Source: Armatimonadota bacterium (GTDB lineage: Bacteria; Armatimonadota; Fimbriimonadia; Fimbriimonadales; Fimbriimonadaceae). From it: a DNA stretch of 64,000 nucleotides. The stretch spans positions 1-64,000 of the forward strand of contig JAFDWX010000005.1 of NCBI GenBank assembly GCA_018268255.1, read 5' to 3'. The notes below the pieces were generated by a model. It was not told the DNA's origin. It did no database searches and worked only from the letters and a program-made list of their open reading frames with translations. Made by a program: the position numbers and the translations under genes. Below, in pieces: positions 35,758-44,245 of the stretch; positions within the stretch are counted from its first letter, which is position 1; every line of letters starts with the position of its first letter.

Positions 35758-36219
35758 ATGTTGCGAAATACTAAATCGCGAAAACGAAAAGGCTTCTCGT
35801 TGATCGAGACTCTATTCGCCGTATTCCTAACGGCGTTATGCGCGATTATGCTTTCTGCAACGATGCCGATCGCCACCCAAAGCAGAGAAAAAAGCAATCT
35901 GCTGACCCGTGCCACGAATTTAGCACAAAAGGAAATTGAAAGCGTACGCGGCATCGGATACGCAAATCTGACTGCAAATCAGCTTTACACCTATCGTCTT
36001 ATTGACTCCACCAATACCGTTGCAGCAAATACTTACACTTTTACCGACGTTGACTCTGGGAACGGAGATAGTGTTGGAACCGTGCTGCCAACAGGCACCG
36101 GACGCATCAAAGTCGAACAAGTCGACCTTGACTTGAAGCGAATTACGGTGACCATTTCTTACGACGACCGCGGAACCACCCGTTCCGTCAGCTTAGGAAC
36201 CCTCGTAGCGAATCTATGA
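35758..36219 (+). CDS. Prepilin-like minor pilin, PilV type
   Basis: A 153-residue protein with leader KSRKRKG|FSLIETLFAVFLTALCAIML, so Gly and Phe flank the prepilin peptidase site, and a Glu at mature position 5. The rest is a short beta-rich domain with VEQVDLDLKRITVTISYDDRG, typical of PilV. TTG at 35752 is a possible earlier start. Its stop overlaps the next ATG by 4 bases (ATGA). Confidence 0.82.
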   Translation: MLRNTKSRKRKGFSLIETLFAVFLTALCAIMLSATMPIATQSREKSNLLTRATNLAQKEIESVRGIGYANLTANQLYTYRLIDSTNTVAANTYTFTDVDSGNGDSVGTVLPTGTGRIKVEQVDLDLKRITVTISYDDRGTTRSVSLGTLVANL

Positions 36220-36797
36220 AACATCGCAAGCATTCTGGACATTCACGGCTGCGGCGCGGTGCAACCATGGTGGAAGTCGTCACGGGCGCAGGACTGACGA
36301 CGATCGTACTGGGTACCAGCCTCTCCATCCTCATCGCTGGCAATGCGTCGTGGGCACGTGGAAGTGGCCAAATCAGCGCCGACAGTTCCGCCCAAACAGC
36401 TATTCGAATACTCTCATCAACCCTACGAGAAGCCATGACCGTTACGGTTGACGAAAACGGCCAAGGGCTCACCTATCGGCTACCCGAAGTCGATGAAGAT
36501 GGTAACTACGTTGTTCCAGCAGTCTGGGACGGCGTTACCCATCGCGTCTACTACGACGACGGATTTTTGTACGAACAGACTGGCGACGATCTTCGCACCA
36601 TCGCACGAGAAGTGATCTTGACGGATCCTGCCCGTGGCAATGCTCGGTACAGGATATTCACTCCGGGCGATGGGACCGTTATCCGCAGCCTCACGATCTC
36701 TGTCGTGACGCAAACCAATGGCCAGCATAATGCGGAAACACATAGTCGCGCCAAAGAGACGCTCTACCTGAGGAATGTTCCCTCGCTTACTCAATAA
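36216..36797 (+). CDS. Prepilin-like minor pilin, PilW type
   Basis: A 193-residue protein with leader HSRLRRG|ATMVEVVTGAGLTTIVLGT, an Ala at +1, a Glu at mature position 5, and a C-terminal domain rich in beta strands. It overlaps the PilV-like stop by 4 bases and is 8 bases before the large PilX-like ATG, so these genes are co-translated. Confidence 0.82.
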   Translation: MKHRKHSGHSRLRRGATMVEVVTGAGLTTIVLGTSLSILIAGNASWARGSGQISADSSAQTAIRILSSTLREAMTVTVDENGQGLTYRLPEVDEDGNYVVPAVWDGVTHRVYYDDGFLYEQTGDDLRTIAREVILTDPARGNARYRIFTPGDGTVIRSLTISVVTQTNGQHNAETHSRAKETLYLRNVPSLTQ

Positions 36798-36805
36798 GGG
36801 TGATC

Positions 36806-38686
36806 ATGCAACCAAAACGAAAGAAGAAATTAACCAAGAAAGGCGCAGCATTGGTCAGCGCCATGATCGTACTTTCTCTGCTTGCGGTCGCATCAACGTC
36901 CTATGTCAATCGCGCAACCGGTACAGTCAGAGTCGCAACTCGTCAATCCAAAGACATTATTACCTCGCATCTTTGCGAAGCGGGCACACAGGCAGTTTTG
37001 CGCGAACTTTGGCGACCATTTAAGGTTGAGCAGAAGTTCAATTCAATGGATGAGGAGTGCACCGGCGCATCGACCGGATCTCCTCGTTCCTCGCTTTCCG
37101 GAACCATACCGGGAGTAGGCAGATATTCGGCGGGAATTGTCTCTTTTGAAACTCCTGAAGGGGACACGTATAAACGCGTGGTAACGGTGCGATCCGTTGG
37201 ATGGATTGACACGAACAACAACGGAAATGTTGACGAAAACGAAGCTCGCAAAGTTGTCGATGTTTCAGCCCAATATGAGCTCGCCAGAAGCCAGGTTTTC
37301 GACTACACGTACTTCGTTAACAACTACGGCTGGATGGACGGATTCGGCCCGAGGGACCTCATCGTCAACGGGGATATGCGTGCAAACGCCAACTTCGACT
37401 TTTTGAATGGTTCACCAACGGTAAATGGAAGCGTTTACGCGACCGTGAATGATAAGCTTGTTCCGAAATCGGTTGGCCTAATCAATGCCGCGCCCGTGAA
37501 AATGTCCAATGGGGACTACCGAGAAAAATACGGTGAAAACCCGCGTGTACGCCAAGTATACAGCTCAAGTCGATTTGGAGCCAAAGGTACCAATGAGTAC
37601 GAAAAGTGGCGAGACTTCCTTTTTGATTCCAGCGGATCGATGGTGAACGGCCGGCCCTCTGGATCCAACCTCAACGATTCAACTGGCGTGAAGAGTTGGA
37701 ATAGAACTGGGACGGAGGATGCTGGCACCAAGGTGACCTTGGACACAAGCCCGACGCATGAAATCATCATGCCGGACCTTTCAGATCTCAACACGTATAT
37801 CGGCATGAGTGAGTCCTACACCAACACGCGTCAAACCTATGCAGACGGCACGCCAGACCCGAATTACGGTCAGGAGGCTTTTGTTGAGGTATGGACCACG
37901 AGCGGCGGAGGCCATTACCAGAGAATCTCCTCGGATGGCGTGGTCACCGGTTCCGTAATGCTCATCGGATCTGACGATCATCCCATCAAAATTAACGGGC
38001 CGGTGACCATTACGCAGGACGTTGTGATCAAGGGAACCATCCAGGGGCAAGGAACTCTGTACGCAGGCCGCAACGTTCACATCGTCGGTTCTGTCAAGTA
38101 CAAGAATGGCCCGGATTTTCGAGGCAGCAATCCGACCTCGGTCGATACCGCCAACGAGAAGAAAGACTTTCTCGGTCTCGCCGCAAGGCAGTCCGTCATC
38201 TTCGGGAATCCGGCCGAGTTCGGCGACCCATATCCGCTGCGATACATGACTCCGCCGTTTACGAAAGGGCGATACGACGAAAACGGCAACTGGATTCCGC
38301 CCTACAATGCCAACGACGTCGATTCAACCGGCCGCAGGAAGTACCAGAGCACCTTCTCGGATAGTGCGATCAACGACATCGCAAGTTCGGTCAACCAGAT
38401 CGACGCGATTATCTACACCAACTTTGCCGGCGGAGGAAACCTGGGACGTGGAGGTGGCGGAGTCACGTTCAACGGCACACTCATTAGCCGCGATGAAGCC
38501 ATGGTTGTTTGGTCCCTGCCCATCGTTCAGAACTACGACAACCGTATTCGCGAGCGCGCACTCACCAGAAAGCCGCTCATTGATTTGGACCTTCCACGAA
38601 GCCCAGTCATGCTTCGGAGCACGTGGCAAGATCGAGGATTCAGCACCGGTGGAAGCGACAACTACGTTCAACAGGAGAATCAATGA
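36806..38686 (+). CDS. Large PilX-like prepilin protein
   Basis: A 626-residue protein (ATG 36806; a GTG at 36800 is alternative). The leader KKKLTKKG|AALVSAMIVLSLLAVA is like PilX (Gly/Ala) but lacks the usual Glu at +5. The large extracellular part has beta-rich, Gly/Asn/Thr-dense sequence (DLIVNGDMRANANFDFLNGSPTVNGS, FAGGGNLGRGGGGVTFNG), like the autotransporter-type repeat domains seen in large PilX/PilY-type tips. The 3' end overlaps the next gene by 4 bases. Confidence 0.75.
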   Translation: MQPKRKKKLTKKGAALVSAMIVLSLLAVASTSYVNRATGTVRVATRQSKDIITSHLCEAGTQAVLRELWRPFKVEQKFNSMDEECTGASTGSPRSSLSGTIPGVGRYSAGIVSFETPEGDTYKRVVTVRSVGWIDTNNNGNVDENEARKVVDVSAQYELARSQVFDYTYFVNNYGWMDGFGPRDLIVNGDMRANANFDFLNGSPTVNGSVYATVNDKLVPKSVGLINAAPVKMSNGDYREKYGENPRVRQVYSSSRFGAKGTNEYEKWRDFLFDSSGSMVNGRPSGSNLNDSTGVKSWNRTGTEDAGTKVTLDTSPTHEIIMPDLSDLNTYIGMSESYTNTRQTYADGTPDPNYGQEAFVEVWTTSGGGHYQRISSDGVVTGSVMLIGSDDHPIKINGPVTITQDVVIKGTIQGQGTLYAGRNVHIVGSVKYKNGPDFRGSNPTSVDTANEKKDFLGLAARQSVIFGNPAEFGDPYPLRYMTPPFTKGRYDENGNWIPPYNANDVDSTGRRKYQSTFSDSAINDIASSVNQIDAIIYTNFAGGGNLGRGGGGVTFNGTLISRDEAMVVWSLPIVQNYDNRIRERALTRKPLIDLDLPRSPVMLRSTWQDRGFSTGGSDNYVQQENQ

Positions 38687-39117
38687 GAAGATTTGGGGCC
38701 ATCATTGCCTGCCTTGTTGTGGCTGCCAGCGCATTTGCCTGGCATGAAGACCAGATTCCCGGAGCCGGGACCATCGCCGAAGATTCCAACGCCAAGTTAG
38801 AGTCTCAGCAATCGATGAACGGAGCCATTCCCGAGGTCGGCACGACTCCCATGCAGTTGGAAGAAAAGTCGATCGCAACAACTGAGGGAAGCGAAAAGTC
38901 CGCAGAAGACAATATTTCAAAGGTGGACACTCCATCTAATGCGGCCAATAACCTCAAGGTGGCAGACACGAACCTGAAGCACCCGATGCGAACAGGACCA
39001 GCCTATTGGCTTTGGTTCCTTGTCTTTGCTGTCTTCGGTGGAGGCTACGTGTACGCGCGCAGATGGGCGAACACCAACATCAAGATGATGGAAGTCAAAC
39101 CTACGATTCGGCGATAA
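38683..39117 (+). CDS. Secreted/membrane-anchored small protein of pilus operon
   Basis: A 144-residue protein with a signal peptide (MRRFGAIIACLVVAASAFA), a hydrophilic Glu/Ser/Thr-rich middle and a C-terminal membrane helix (YWLWFLVFAVFGGGYVYARRW). It overlaps the end of the PilX-like gene (ATGA), so it belongs to the pilus operon. The family is not recognised. A tail-anchored accessory of pilus assembly is a fair guess only. Confidence 0.6.
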   Translation: MRRFGAIIACLVVAASAFAWHEDQIPGAGTIAEDSNAKLESQQSMNGAIPEVGTTPMQLEEKSIATTEGSEKSAEDNISKVDTPSNAANNLKVADTNLKHPMRTGPAYWLWFLVFAVFGGGYVYARRWANTNIKMMEVKPTIRR

Positions 39118-39136
39118 TGCTCCTGACCAATTCAAA

Positions 39137-39171
39137 AGCCTGCTGCGCAAAACGCTCAGCAGGCTTTTTTT
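39137..39171 (+). terminator. Strong intrinsic terminator
   Basis: The perfect nine-pair stem AGCCTGCTG/CAGCAGGCT has an eleven-base loop and is followed by TTTTTTTG. It ends the pilus operon and lies before the convergent response regulator. Confidence 0.92.
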
Positions 39172-39185
39172 GCTTGATCAGTCGA

Positions 39186-39590
39186 CTAGATGTCGTACTT
39201 TTTGGGTCCGCCGTCATTGCTGCCGCCACCCAGGATCCGTTTCACGAACGAAATCAGTTCCATCGGGTTGAAGGGCTTGGTCAAGTACATATCCGCGCCG
39301 TAGTGATAGCCTTCGAACACGTCCTTATCTTGGGCCTTTGCGGTGAGCATGATCACTGGCAGAGATTCCGTGGACGGTTCTCGACGCAGGTTCTTGAGCA
39401 CTTCAAAGCCGTCCATGTACGGCATCATTACGTCTAGAACGACCAAATCCGGCTTCTCGGCCTTGATCTTTTCCAATCCCTCTTTGCCATCGTAGGCAGT
39501 GACAATCTGATATCCCTGCTTCTCCAGGTTGACCTGAATCAACCGGACAATATGGCGTTCATCGTCGCAGACAAGAATCTTGCTCGGCAT
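39186..39590 (-). CDS. CheY-like single-domain response regulator
   Basis: A 134-residue receiver with D9-D10 in the acidic pocket, phospho-acceptor D53 (VVLDVMMPYMDG), the T of MLTAK and K105 in the TKPF motif. A Gly/Asn/Asp-rich C-terminal tail of about 15 residues follows. It resembles PilH/PilG and DivK-like regulators. Next to the pilus operon a twitching or pilus control role is possible but unproven. Confidence 0.88.
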   Translation of the reverse strand: MPSKILVCDDERHIVRLIQVNLEKQGYQIVTAYDGKEGLEKIKAEKPDLVVLDVMMPYMDGFEVLKNLRREPSTESLPVIMLTAKAQDKDVFEGYHYGADMYLTKPFNPMELISFVKRILGGGSNDGGPKKYDI

Positions 39591-39759
39591 TCCAAAAAAT
39601 TCCTTTTACGGTGTTCGCTAATGCTACCCGAAGGGCAACGGTACCCGGGTTCCAACCTTGCTCGCCACCCGACTCTCCGACTGCTTTCTTGCAAAAGTGG
39701 TTCGCTTTCCCCGCAATTTTGATGAAACTTTCATTCAACCTGTGGCAATACTTAAGGTC

Positions 39760-40815
39760 ATGCGAATTTCGATGCGCTGTTTTATTGCGGCTGTCGCAGC
39801 TGCCACTCTTTCGGTGGGAGCGTTTGCCGCCGACCTGATGCCTGGTTCCAAGGCTCCGGAGGTCAAGGTTCAGAACTGGATCAAAGGCACCCCGGTCAAC
39901 AAATTTGAAAAGGGCAAAGTCTATGTCGTCGAGTTTTGGGCGACCTGGTGCGGCCCGTGTCGCGAGAGCATCCCTCACCTCACCGAACTGGCCAAAGAAA
40001 ATCCTTCGGTAAAGTTTGTCGGCGTTAGCATCTGGGAAGACAATAAAGATGACGCCGTCGCGAAGTTTGTGAAGGATATGGGCGACAAGATGAATTACAA
40101 CGTCGCCTACGGTGGAAACAAAGAAGGCATGGCGGAGACTTGGATGCAAGCCGCCTATCGGAACGGAATTCCATCAGCATTCTTGATCAAGGGCGATGAG
40201 ATTTGCTGGATCGGACACCCGATGGAGTTGGACGAGCCGCTGAAAAAGGTGCTCGCGGGCAACTTCGACGTTTCTGCAGAAAAGACCAAGTACGGTAAGT
40301 ACATCCAGGGCAGAAAGGCCGAGAAGGAGGTTGCCGCCAAGATCAAGGAAGCCCAGGAGTGCTACGCGAAGGGCGACAAGAAAAAAGCCAACGATCTACT
40401 GGACCAGGCAGCAAGCATGAGCGATGAATCGAAATCCGAAATCGACATGATTCGATTCGGCTGGCTCGCGAAGGAGGACCCTGCGGCCTGGGAAAACAAG
40501 GCTGCTGAATATTCCAAAACGGATGAAGGCAGAAGCACGTTGTGTTCGTTCGCGATGCAGCAAACGCAGAATGGCGATGTGAAGGCCGGCGCAAAGGCAA
40601 TCGAGCTCGCTGTGAGGAACTGCAAGGATTCCGACGTGGTTTGCTTCTACTACGGCACTGAGTTCTACTCCCAGACCAAGGATTACAAGCGCGCTCTGGA
40701 ACTCGTAAACAAGGCTATTGCGGGGATCCCGAACTCTCAGTTCAAGGATAATGACGAGGTCAAGCAGATGTTTGACAGGATGAAGACGGATCTGGAAGCG
40801 AAGGCCAAGGGCTAA
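39760..40815 (+). CDS. Exported TlpA-like thioredoxin-fold protein
   Basis: A 351-residue product from the ATG at 39760, giving a signal peptide (about 1-24). A TlpA/AhpC-like thioredoxin domain (about 25-180) has the redox motif C64-G-P-C67 in ATWCGPCRES and the cis-Pro in NGIPSAFLI. The C-terminal 150 residues are helical and Lys/Asp-rich, TPR-like (SAFAMQQTQNGDVKAGAKAIELA and ALELVNKAIAGIP). Possible role: oxidative folding or reductase partner in the periplasm. Confidence 0.82.
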   Translation: MRISMRCFIAAVAAATLSVGAFAADLMPGSKAPEVKVQNWIKGTPVNKFEKGKVYVVEFWATWCGPCRESIPHLTELAKENPSVKFVGVSIWEDNKDDAVAKFVKDMGDKMNYNVAYGGNKEGMAETWMQAAYRNGIPSAFLIKGDEICWIGHPMELDEPLKKVLAGNFDVSAEKTKYGKYIQGRKAEKEVAAKIKEAQECYAKGDKKKANDLLDQAASMSDESKSEIDMIRFGWLAKEDPAAWENKAAEYSKTDEGRSTLCSFAMQQTQNGDVKAGAKAIELAVRNCKDSDVVCFYYGTEFYSQTKDYKRALELVNKAIAGIPNSQFKDNDEVKQMFDRMKTDLEAKAKG

Positions 40816-40832
40816 TCTAGTCTCAACTCACA

Positions 40833-40869
40833 AGGGCCCTCGGATGGTAAATCCGAGGGCCCTTTTTTT
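40833..40869 (+). terminator. Strong intrinsic terminator
   Basis: The stem AGGGCCCTCGGAT/ATCCGAGGGCCCT (13 pairs) with a five-base loop is followed by seven T. It ends the TlpA-like gene and lies between it and convergent guaA. Confidence 0.94.
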
Positions 40870-40967
40870 CGTCGGCGCTGCGCCCGATGCCGCGCCCTCG
40901 CCCCTTGCTCCGCTCGGGTCTCCGCCCGCATCGCCGACCCAAGCAGAGTGGCTAATTAATCATTAGG

Positions 40968-42497
40968 CTACTCCCACTCGATCGTGGCAGGAGGCTTGCT
41001 GGTTAAGTCGTACAACACTCGGTTGACCCCTGCAACCTCGTTGACGATCCGATTCGCCACATGTTCCAAGGTTTCGAACGGCAGGGGCACTGCGGTGGCA
41101 GTCATGGCGTCTTCACTTTGAACCGCGCGGAGGACGATGGGCTGCTGATAGGTCCGTTCGTCTCCCATCACGCCCACGCTTCGCACGTCCAGCAGTGCCG
41201 CGTAGCTTTGCCAGATGCCCTTGTGCAAGCCTGCGGCTCGTAACTCCGAACGAAAAATAAAGTCTGCCTCCTGGACAATCGCCACTCGTTCGCGCGTGAC
41301 CTCTCCGAGAATGCGAACTGCCAAACCTGGCCCGGGGAACGGTTCACGATCCACCATCGCTTCCGGCAACCCGAGCTGGCGGCCCACTTCCCTCACTTCA
41401 TCTTTGAACAGCCACTTCAAGGGCTCGATCACCTTAAGCCGCATCCAGTCCGGCAATCCACCCACGTTGTGGTGCGTCTTGATCTTGCTTGCAGTAGCCG
41501 ACCCCGATTCGATGACGTCGGGATACAGGGTCCCCTGCATCAAAAAATCACATCCCTGAAGTTCGTCGGCATGCTGCTCGAAGCACTTCACAAACTCGCT
41601 GCCAATGGTCTTGCGTTTGACCTCTGGATCGGTGACACCGGCGAGCGCTGAGAAGAATTGATCGCGAGCATTGATCGCCACTAGATGAGGATGAAAGTGC
41701 TCCGTAAACTCGCGCACCACGTCTTCCGCCTCATTCTTTCGGAGAAGTCCATGATCGACGAAGACACAGGTGACACGGTCACCTAAAGCTTCGGTGACCA
41801 AAGCCGCCGCCACGCTCGAATCGACTCCTCCGCTTACGGCGCATAGCACCCTTCCTTCTCCCACGGTTTCTCGAATCCCCTGCGTTGTTTCTTCGATAAA
41901 GGCAGCGCTCGACCAGTCGCCCACAAGCCCAGCAACGTCAAACAAGAACGATCGAAGTAGAGCGCGGCCGTCCGGAGTGTGGCTGACCTCCGGGTGAAAC
42001 TGAACCCCGTATACGCGTCGGACTCGATCCTCAAAGGCAGCAATCGGGCAGGAGTCGGTGGACCCTGTAATGGTGAACCCCGGAGGAGCCGTCTTCACCT
42101 GGTCACCATGGGACATCCAGACCTGCTTGTCCGAAAGTTGATTCGCCAAGTGGCCGGTTCCGGCTGGAACAAACTCCCGACGGCCATATTCGCGGTCTTT
42201 GGCAGGCTCCACCGAACCTCCCAACTTGTGGGCCAGCAGTTGATGGCCATAGCAGATTCCCAGGAGAGGAATTTCGCCGGCAATTCCGTCCAGATCAAGG
42301 TCTGGTGCGCCCTCGCCGAGAACGGATTTTGGCCCGCCGCTCAAAACAACCGCCGCTGGCCTCTTCTCCAAAATGGCTTGGCGAGCATTGGTCCACGGGA
42401 CCATTTCGCTAAACACTCCAAGCTCGCGGATTCGCCGAACAATCAGTTGCGTGTACTGACCGCCGAAATCAACAACCAAAACGGTTTGGTGGGACAT
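40968..42497 (-). CDS. guaA: GMP synthase (glutamine-hydrolysing)
   Basis: The 509-residue enzyme aminates XMP to GMP. The class I amidotransferase (about 1-195) has nucleophile C82 in LLGICYGHQ and H168 with E170 in QFHPE. The ATP pyrophosphatase PP-loop SGGVDSS starts at residue 222. A dimerisation domain ends in NRVLYDLTSKPPATIEWE. It lies next to glnB on the same strand, with a gap of 30 bases. Confidence 0.97.
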   Translation of the reverse strand: MSHQTVLVVDFGGQYTQLIVRRIRELGVFSEMVPWTNARQAILEKRPAAVVLSGGPKSVLGEGAPDLDLDGIAGEIPLLGICYGHQLLAHKLGGSVEPAKDREYGRREFVPAGTGHLANQLSDKQVWMSHGDQVKTAPPGFTITGSTDSCPIAAFEDRVRRVYGVQFHPEVSHTPDGRALLRSFLFDVAGLVGDWSSAAFIEETTQGIRETVGEGRVLCAVSGGVDSSVAAALVTEALGDRVTCVFVDHGLLRKNEAEDVVREFTEHFHPHLVAINARDQFFSALAGVTDPEVKRKTIGSEFVKCFEQHADELQGCDFLMQGTLYPDVIESGSATASKIKTHHNVGGLPDWMRLKVIEPLKWLFKDEVREVGRQLGLPEAMVDREPFPGPGLAVRILGEVTRERVAIVQEADFIFRSELRAAGLHKGIWQSYAALLDVRSVGVMGDERTYQQPIVLRAVQSEDAMTATAVPLPFETLEHVANRIVNEVAGVNRVLYDLTSKPPATIEWE

Positions 42498-42527
42498 GGA
42501 AGGTCCTGAAGGATATCCGATTCAGGG

Positions 42528-42869
42528 TCAGCGGAGCGCAGCCGAGCCACGTTCTTTCGTGCGAATCCGGATCGCATCGATGACGTCGCTGACAAAAATC
42601 TTCCCGTCGCCGATTTCGCCGGTGTGCGAGGTTTCCAGAATGATTTCCAGGACCCGCTCCAACTCTTCGTCTTCAACCACCACGTCCACCCGCAGTTTCG
42701 GGATCAGGTTGAGAGCATAGGTGCTCCCACGATATTTGTCGGTTTGACCCTGCTGACGTCCATAGCCTTTCACCTGCTCCACAGTCATCCCTCGGATACC
42801 CGCGTCCTCCAGGGCTAGCTTCACGTCTTCCAGTTTGTGGATTCGGATATAGGCTTCCACTCGTTTCAT
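42528..42869 (-). CDS. glnB: P-II nitrogen regulatory protein
   Basis: The 113-residue protein starts at the ATG at 42869; the open frame continues upstream to 43004 but that is a readthrough into the divergent kinase side. It has the T-loop GYGRQQGQTDKYRGSTY with Tyr51 (uridylylation site in proteobacteria) and the B and C loops TGEIGDGKIFVSDV and IRIRT. It senses ATP/ADP and 2-oxoglutarate. It lies upstream of guaA on the same strand and 49 bases from a divergent kinase. Confidence 0.94.
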   Translation of the reverse strand: MKRVEAYIRIHKLEDVKLALEDAGIRGMTVEQVKGYGRQQGQTDKYRGSTYALNLIPKLRVDVVVEDEELERVLEIILETSHTGEIGDGKIFVSDVIDAIRIRTKERGSAALR

Positions 42870-42918
42870 TGCGTCTGGAGTCTTTGGTACCTTACCGAGG
42901 GCAGGAGGATCAACAGAT

Positions 42919-44154
42919 TTGAGGGATAACCGGTGGATTGTCATCGCATTAGGCATGGGAGCGTTTGCTTGCGGCGTCGCCGGAATCAATTTGCGGGCGA
43001 ACATGCAGGTAGCTGTGCCTCTGTGGGTCCTGAGCCTCCTTCTCGTACTTTTGGGGTCTTACGTCAGCTACACCGAGATTTCGGCGGCGGGCCACTTGGC
43101 CGAGGTAGCCAATCGCCGAACAGAGCTCTTTGAAAGAGAGATGCGCAGGCAACGCGAGGTGGTCGACGAGCTTGCGGATGGCCTGGATGTGGCTATCTTC
43201 CTCTGCAACACCAGAGGCGTCGTGGAATATGCCAATCGAAAGGCAGTGGAGCTGTTCAGACTTCAGAATCCTGTCGGAAAGTCGATCATCGCATCCACAC
43301 TCAGCGCAGAACTCGAAAGCCTCATCGCGGACGCATCCCGCGATGGCCAACACCGAGTGGCGGAAATCGTCTTTAGGTATCCCGACGAACGAGTGGGCAT
43401 GGCGAACGCATGGCAAGATCCTAACGCGGCCGACCGCATTTTTCTCAGCATCTATGAAATCACCAGTCTGCGTCGGCTGGAGCGTGTGCGCCGAGACTTC
43501 GTCGCCAACGTCTCACATGAGCTGAGAACCCCCATGACAACCATCAGGGCGATGTCGGAGACCCTTCTGGACGCCGATCCCGAGGAATATGACGTTCTCG
43601 GACACAAATATCTCAACCGCATCATCAGCGAAGTGGATCGCCTGACGAGCATTTCGGACGACCTTCTCACCCTCACCTCTGCCGAGTCCAACCCCGTTAT
43701 CAAATCGAGCGTGAATCTTGTCGAAATGGCACGGTCCGTGGTGGACCAGTTCCTTTCTCAGGCGAAAGCCAAGGGCCTAGACCTCAGTTTCGAAGCTCCG
43801 GAATTCCTGATGGTCTCCGCAAACCCCAACCAGTTCACCCAAGTCATCGTCAATCTTCTTGCGAACGCGGTGAACTACACGAACCAGGGCTCCATCCAGG
43901 TGCGCATTTTCGAAGAAGTAGGAAGTGCTGTTTTGGAATGTACCGACACGGGCATCGGCATCCCTGAAGAGGACCAGCCCCGAATTTTCGAGCGATTCTA
44001 TCGAGTCGATAAGGGCCGGTCGCGAGCAACAGGTGGCACGGGACTCGGCCTGAGCATCGTGAAACACATCGTGGAATCCCATGGCGGGACTGTAAAGATC
44101 GACAGCAAGGTAGGTATTGGTTCCACGTTCATTGTTCGGATTCCCACAGAATAG
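42919..44154 (+). CDS. PhoR-like sensor histidine kinase
   Basis: A 411-residue kinase with two N-terminal membrane helices (about 6-24 and 30-50), a PAS-like domain (about 75-185), HisKA with H200 in NVSHELRTPM and a HATPase_c domain (about 310-405) with NLLANAVNYTN, DTGIGIP and GTGLGLSIVKH. No periplasmic sensor loop of any size is present. The start is TTG with GGAGG upstream. No cognate response regulator gene follows. Divergent from glnB with a 49-base gap. Confidence 0.88.
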   Translation: MRDNRWIVIALGMGAFACGVAGINLRANMQVAVPLWVLSLLLVLLGSYVSYTEISAAGHLAEVANRRTELFEREMRRQREVVDELADGLDVAIFLCNTRGVVEYANRKAVELFRLQNPVGKSIIASTLSAELESLIADASRDGQHRVAEIVFRYPDERVGMANAWQDPNAADRIFLSIYEITSLRRLERVRRDFVANVSHELRTPMTTIRAMSETLLDADPEEYDVLGHKYLNRIISEVDRLTSISDDLLTLTSAESNPVIKSSVNLVEMARSVVDQFLSQAKAKGLDLSFEAPEFLMVSANPNQFTQVIVNLLANAVNYTNQGSIQVRIFEEVGSAVLECTDTGIGIPEEDQPRIFERFYRVDKGRSRATGGTGLGLSIVKHIVESHGGTVKIDSKVGIGSTFIVRIPTE

Positions 44155-44245
44155 GCGCAATTCTAACGGAAATCGCCATATAGAATGCCAGAACCATATC
44201 GCGATTCGTTGCGTCGACTGCCAACTTGTGTTACCCTTAATGTAG

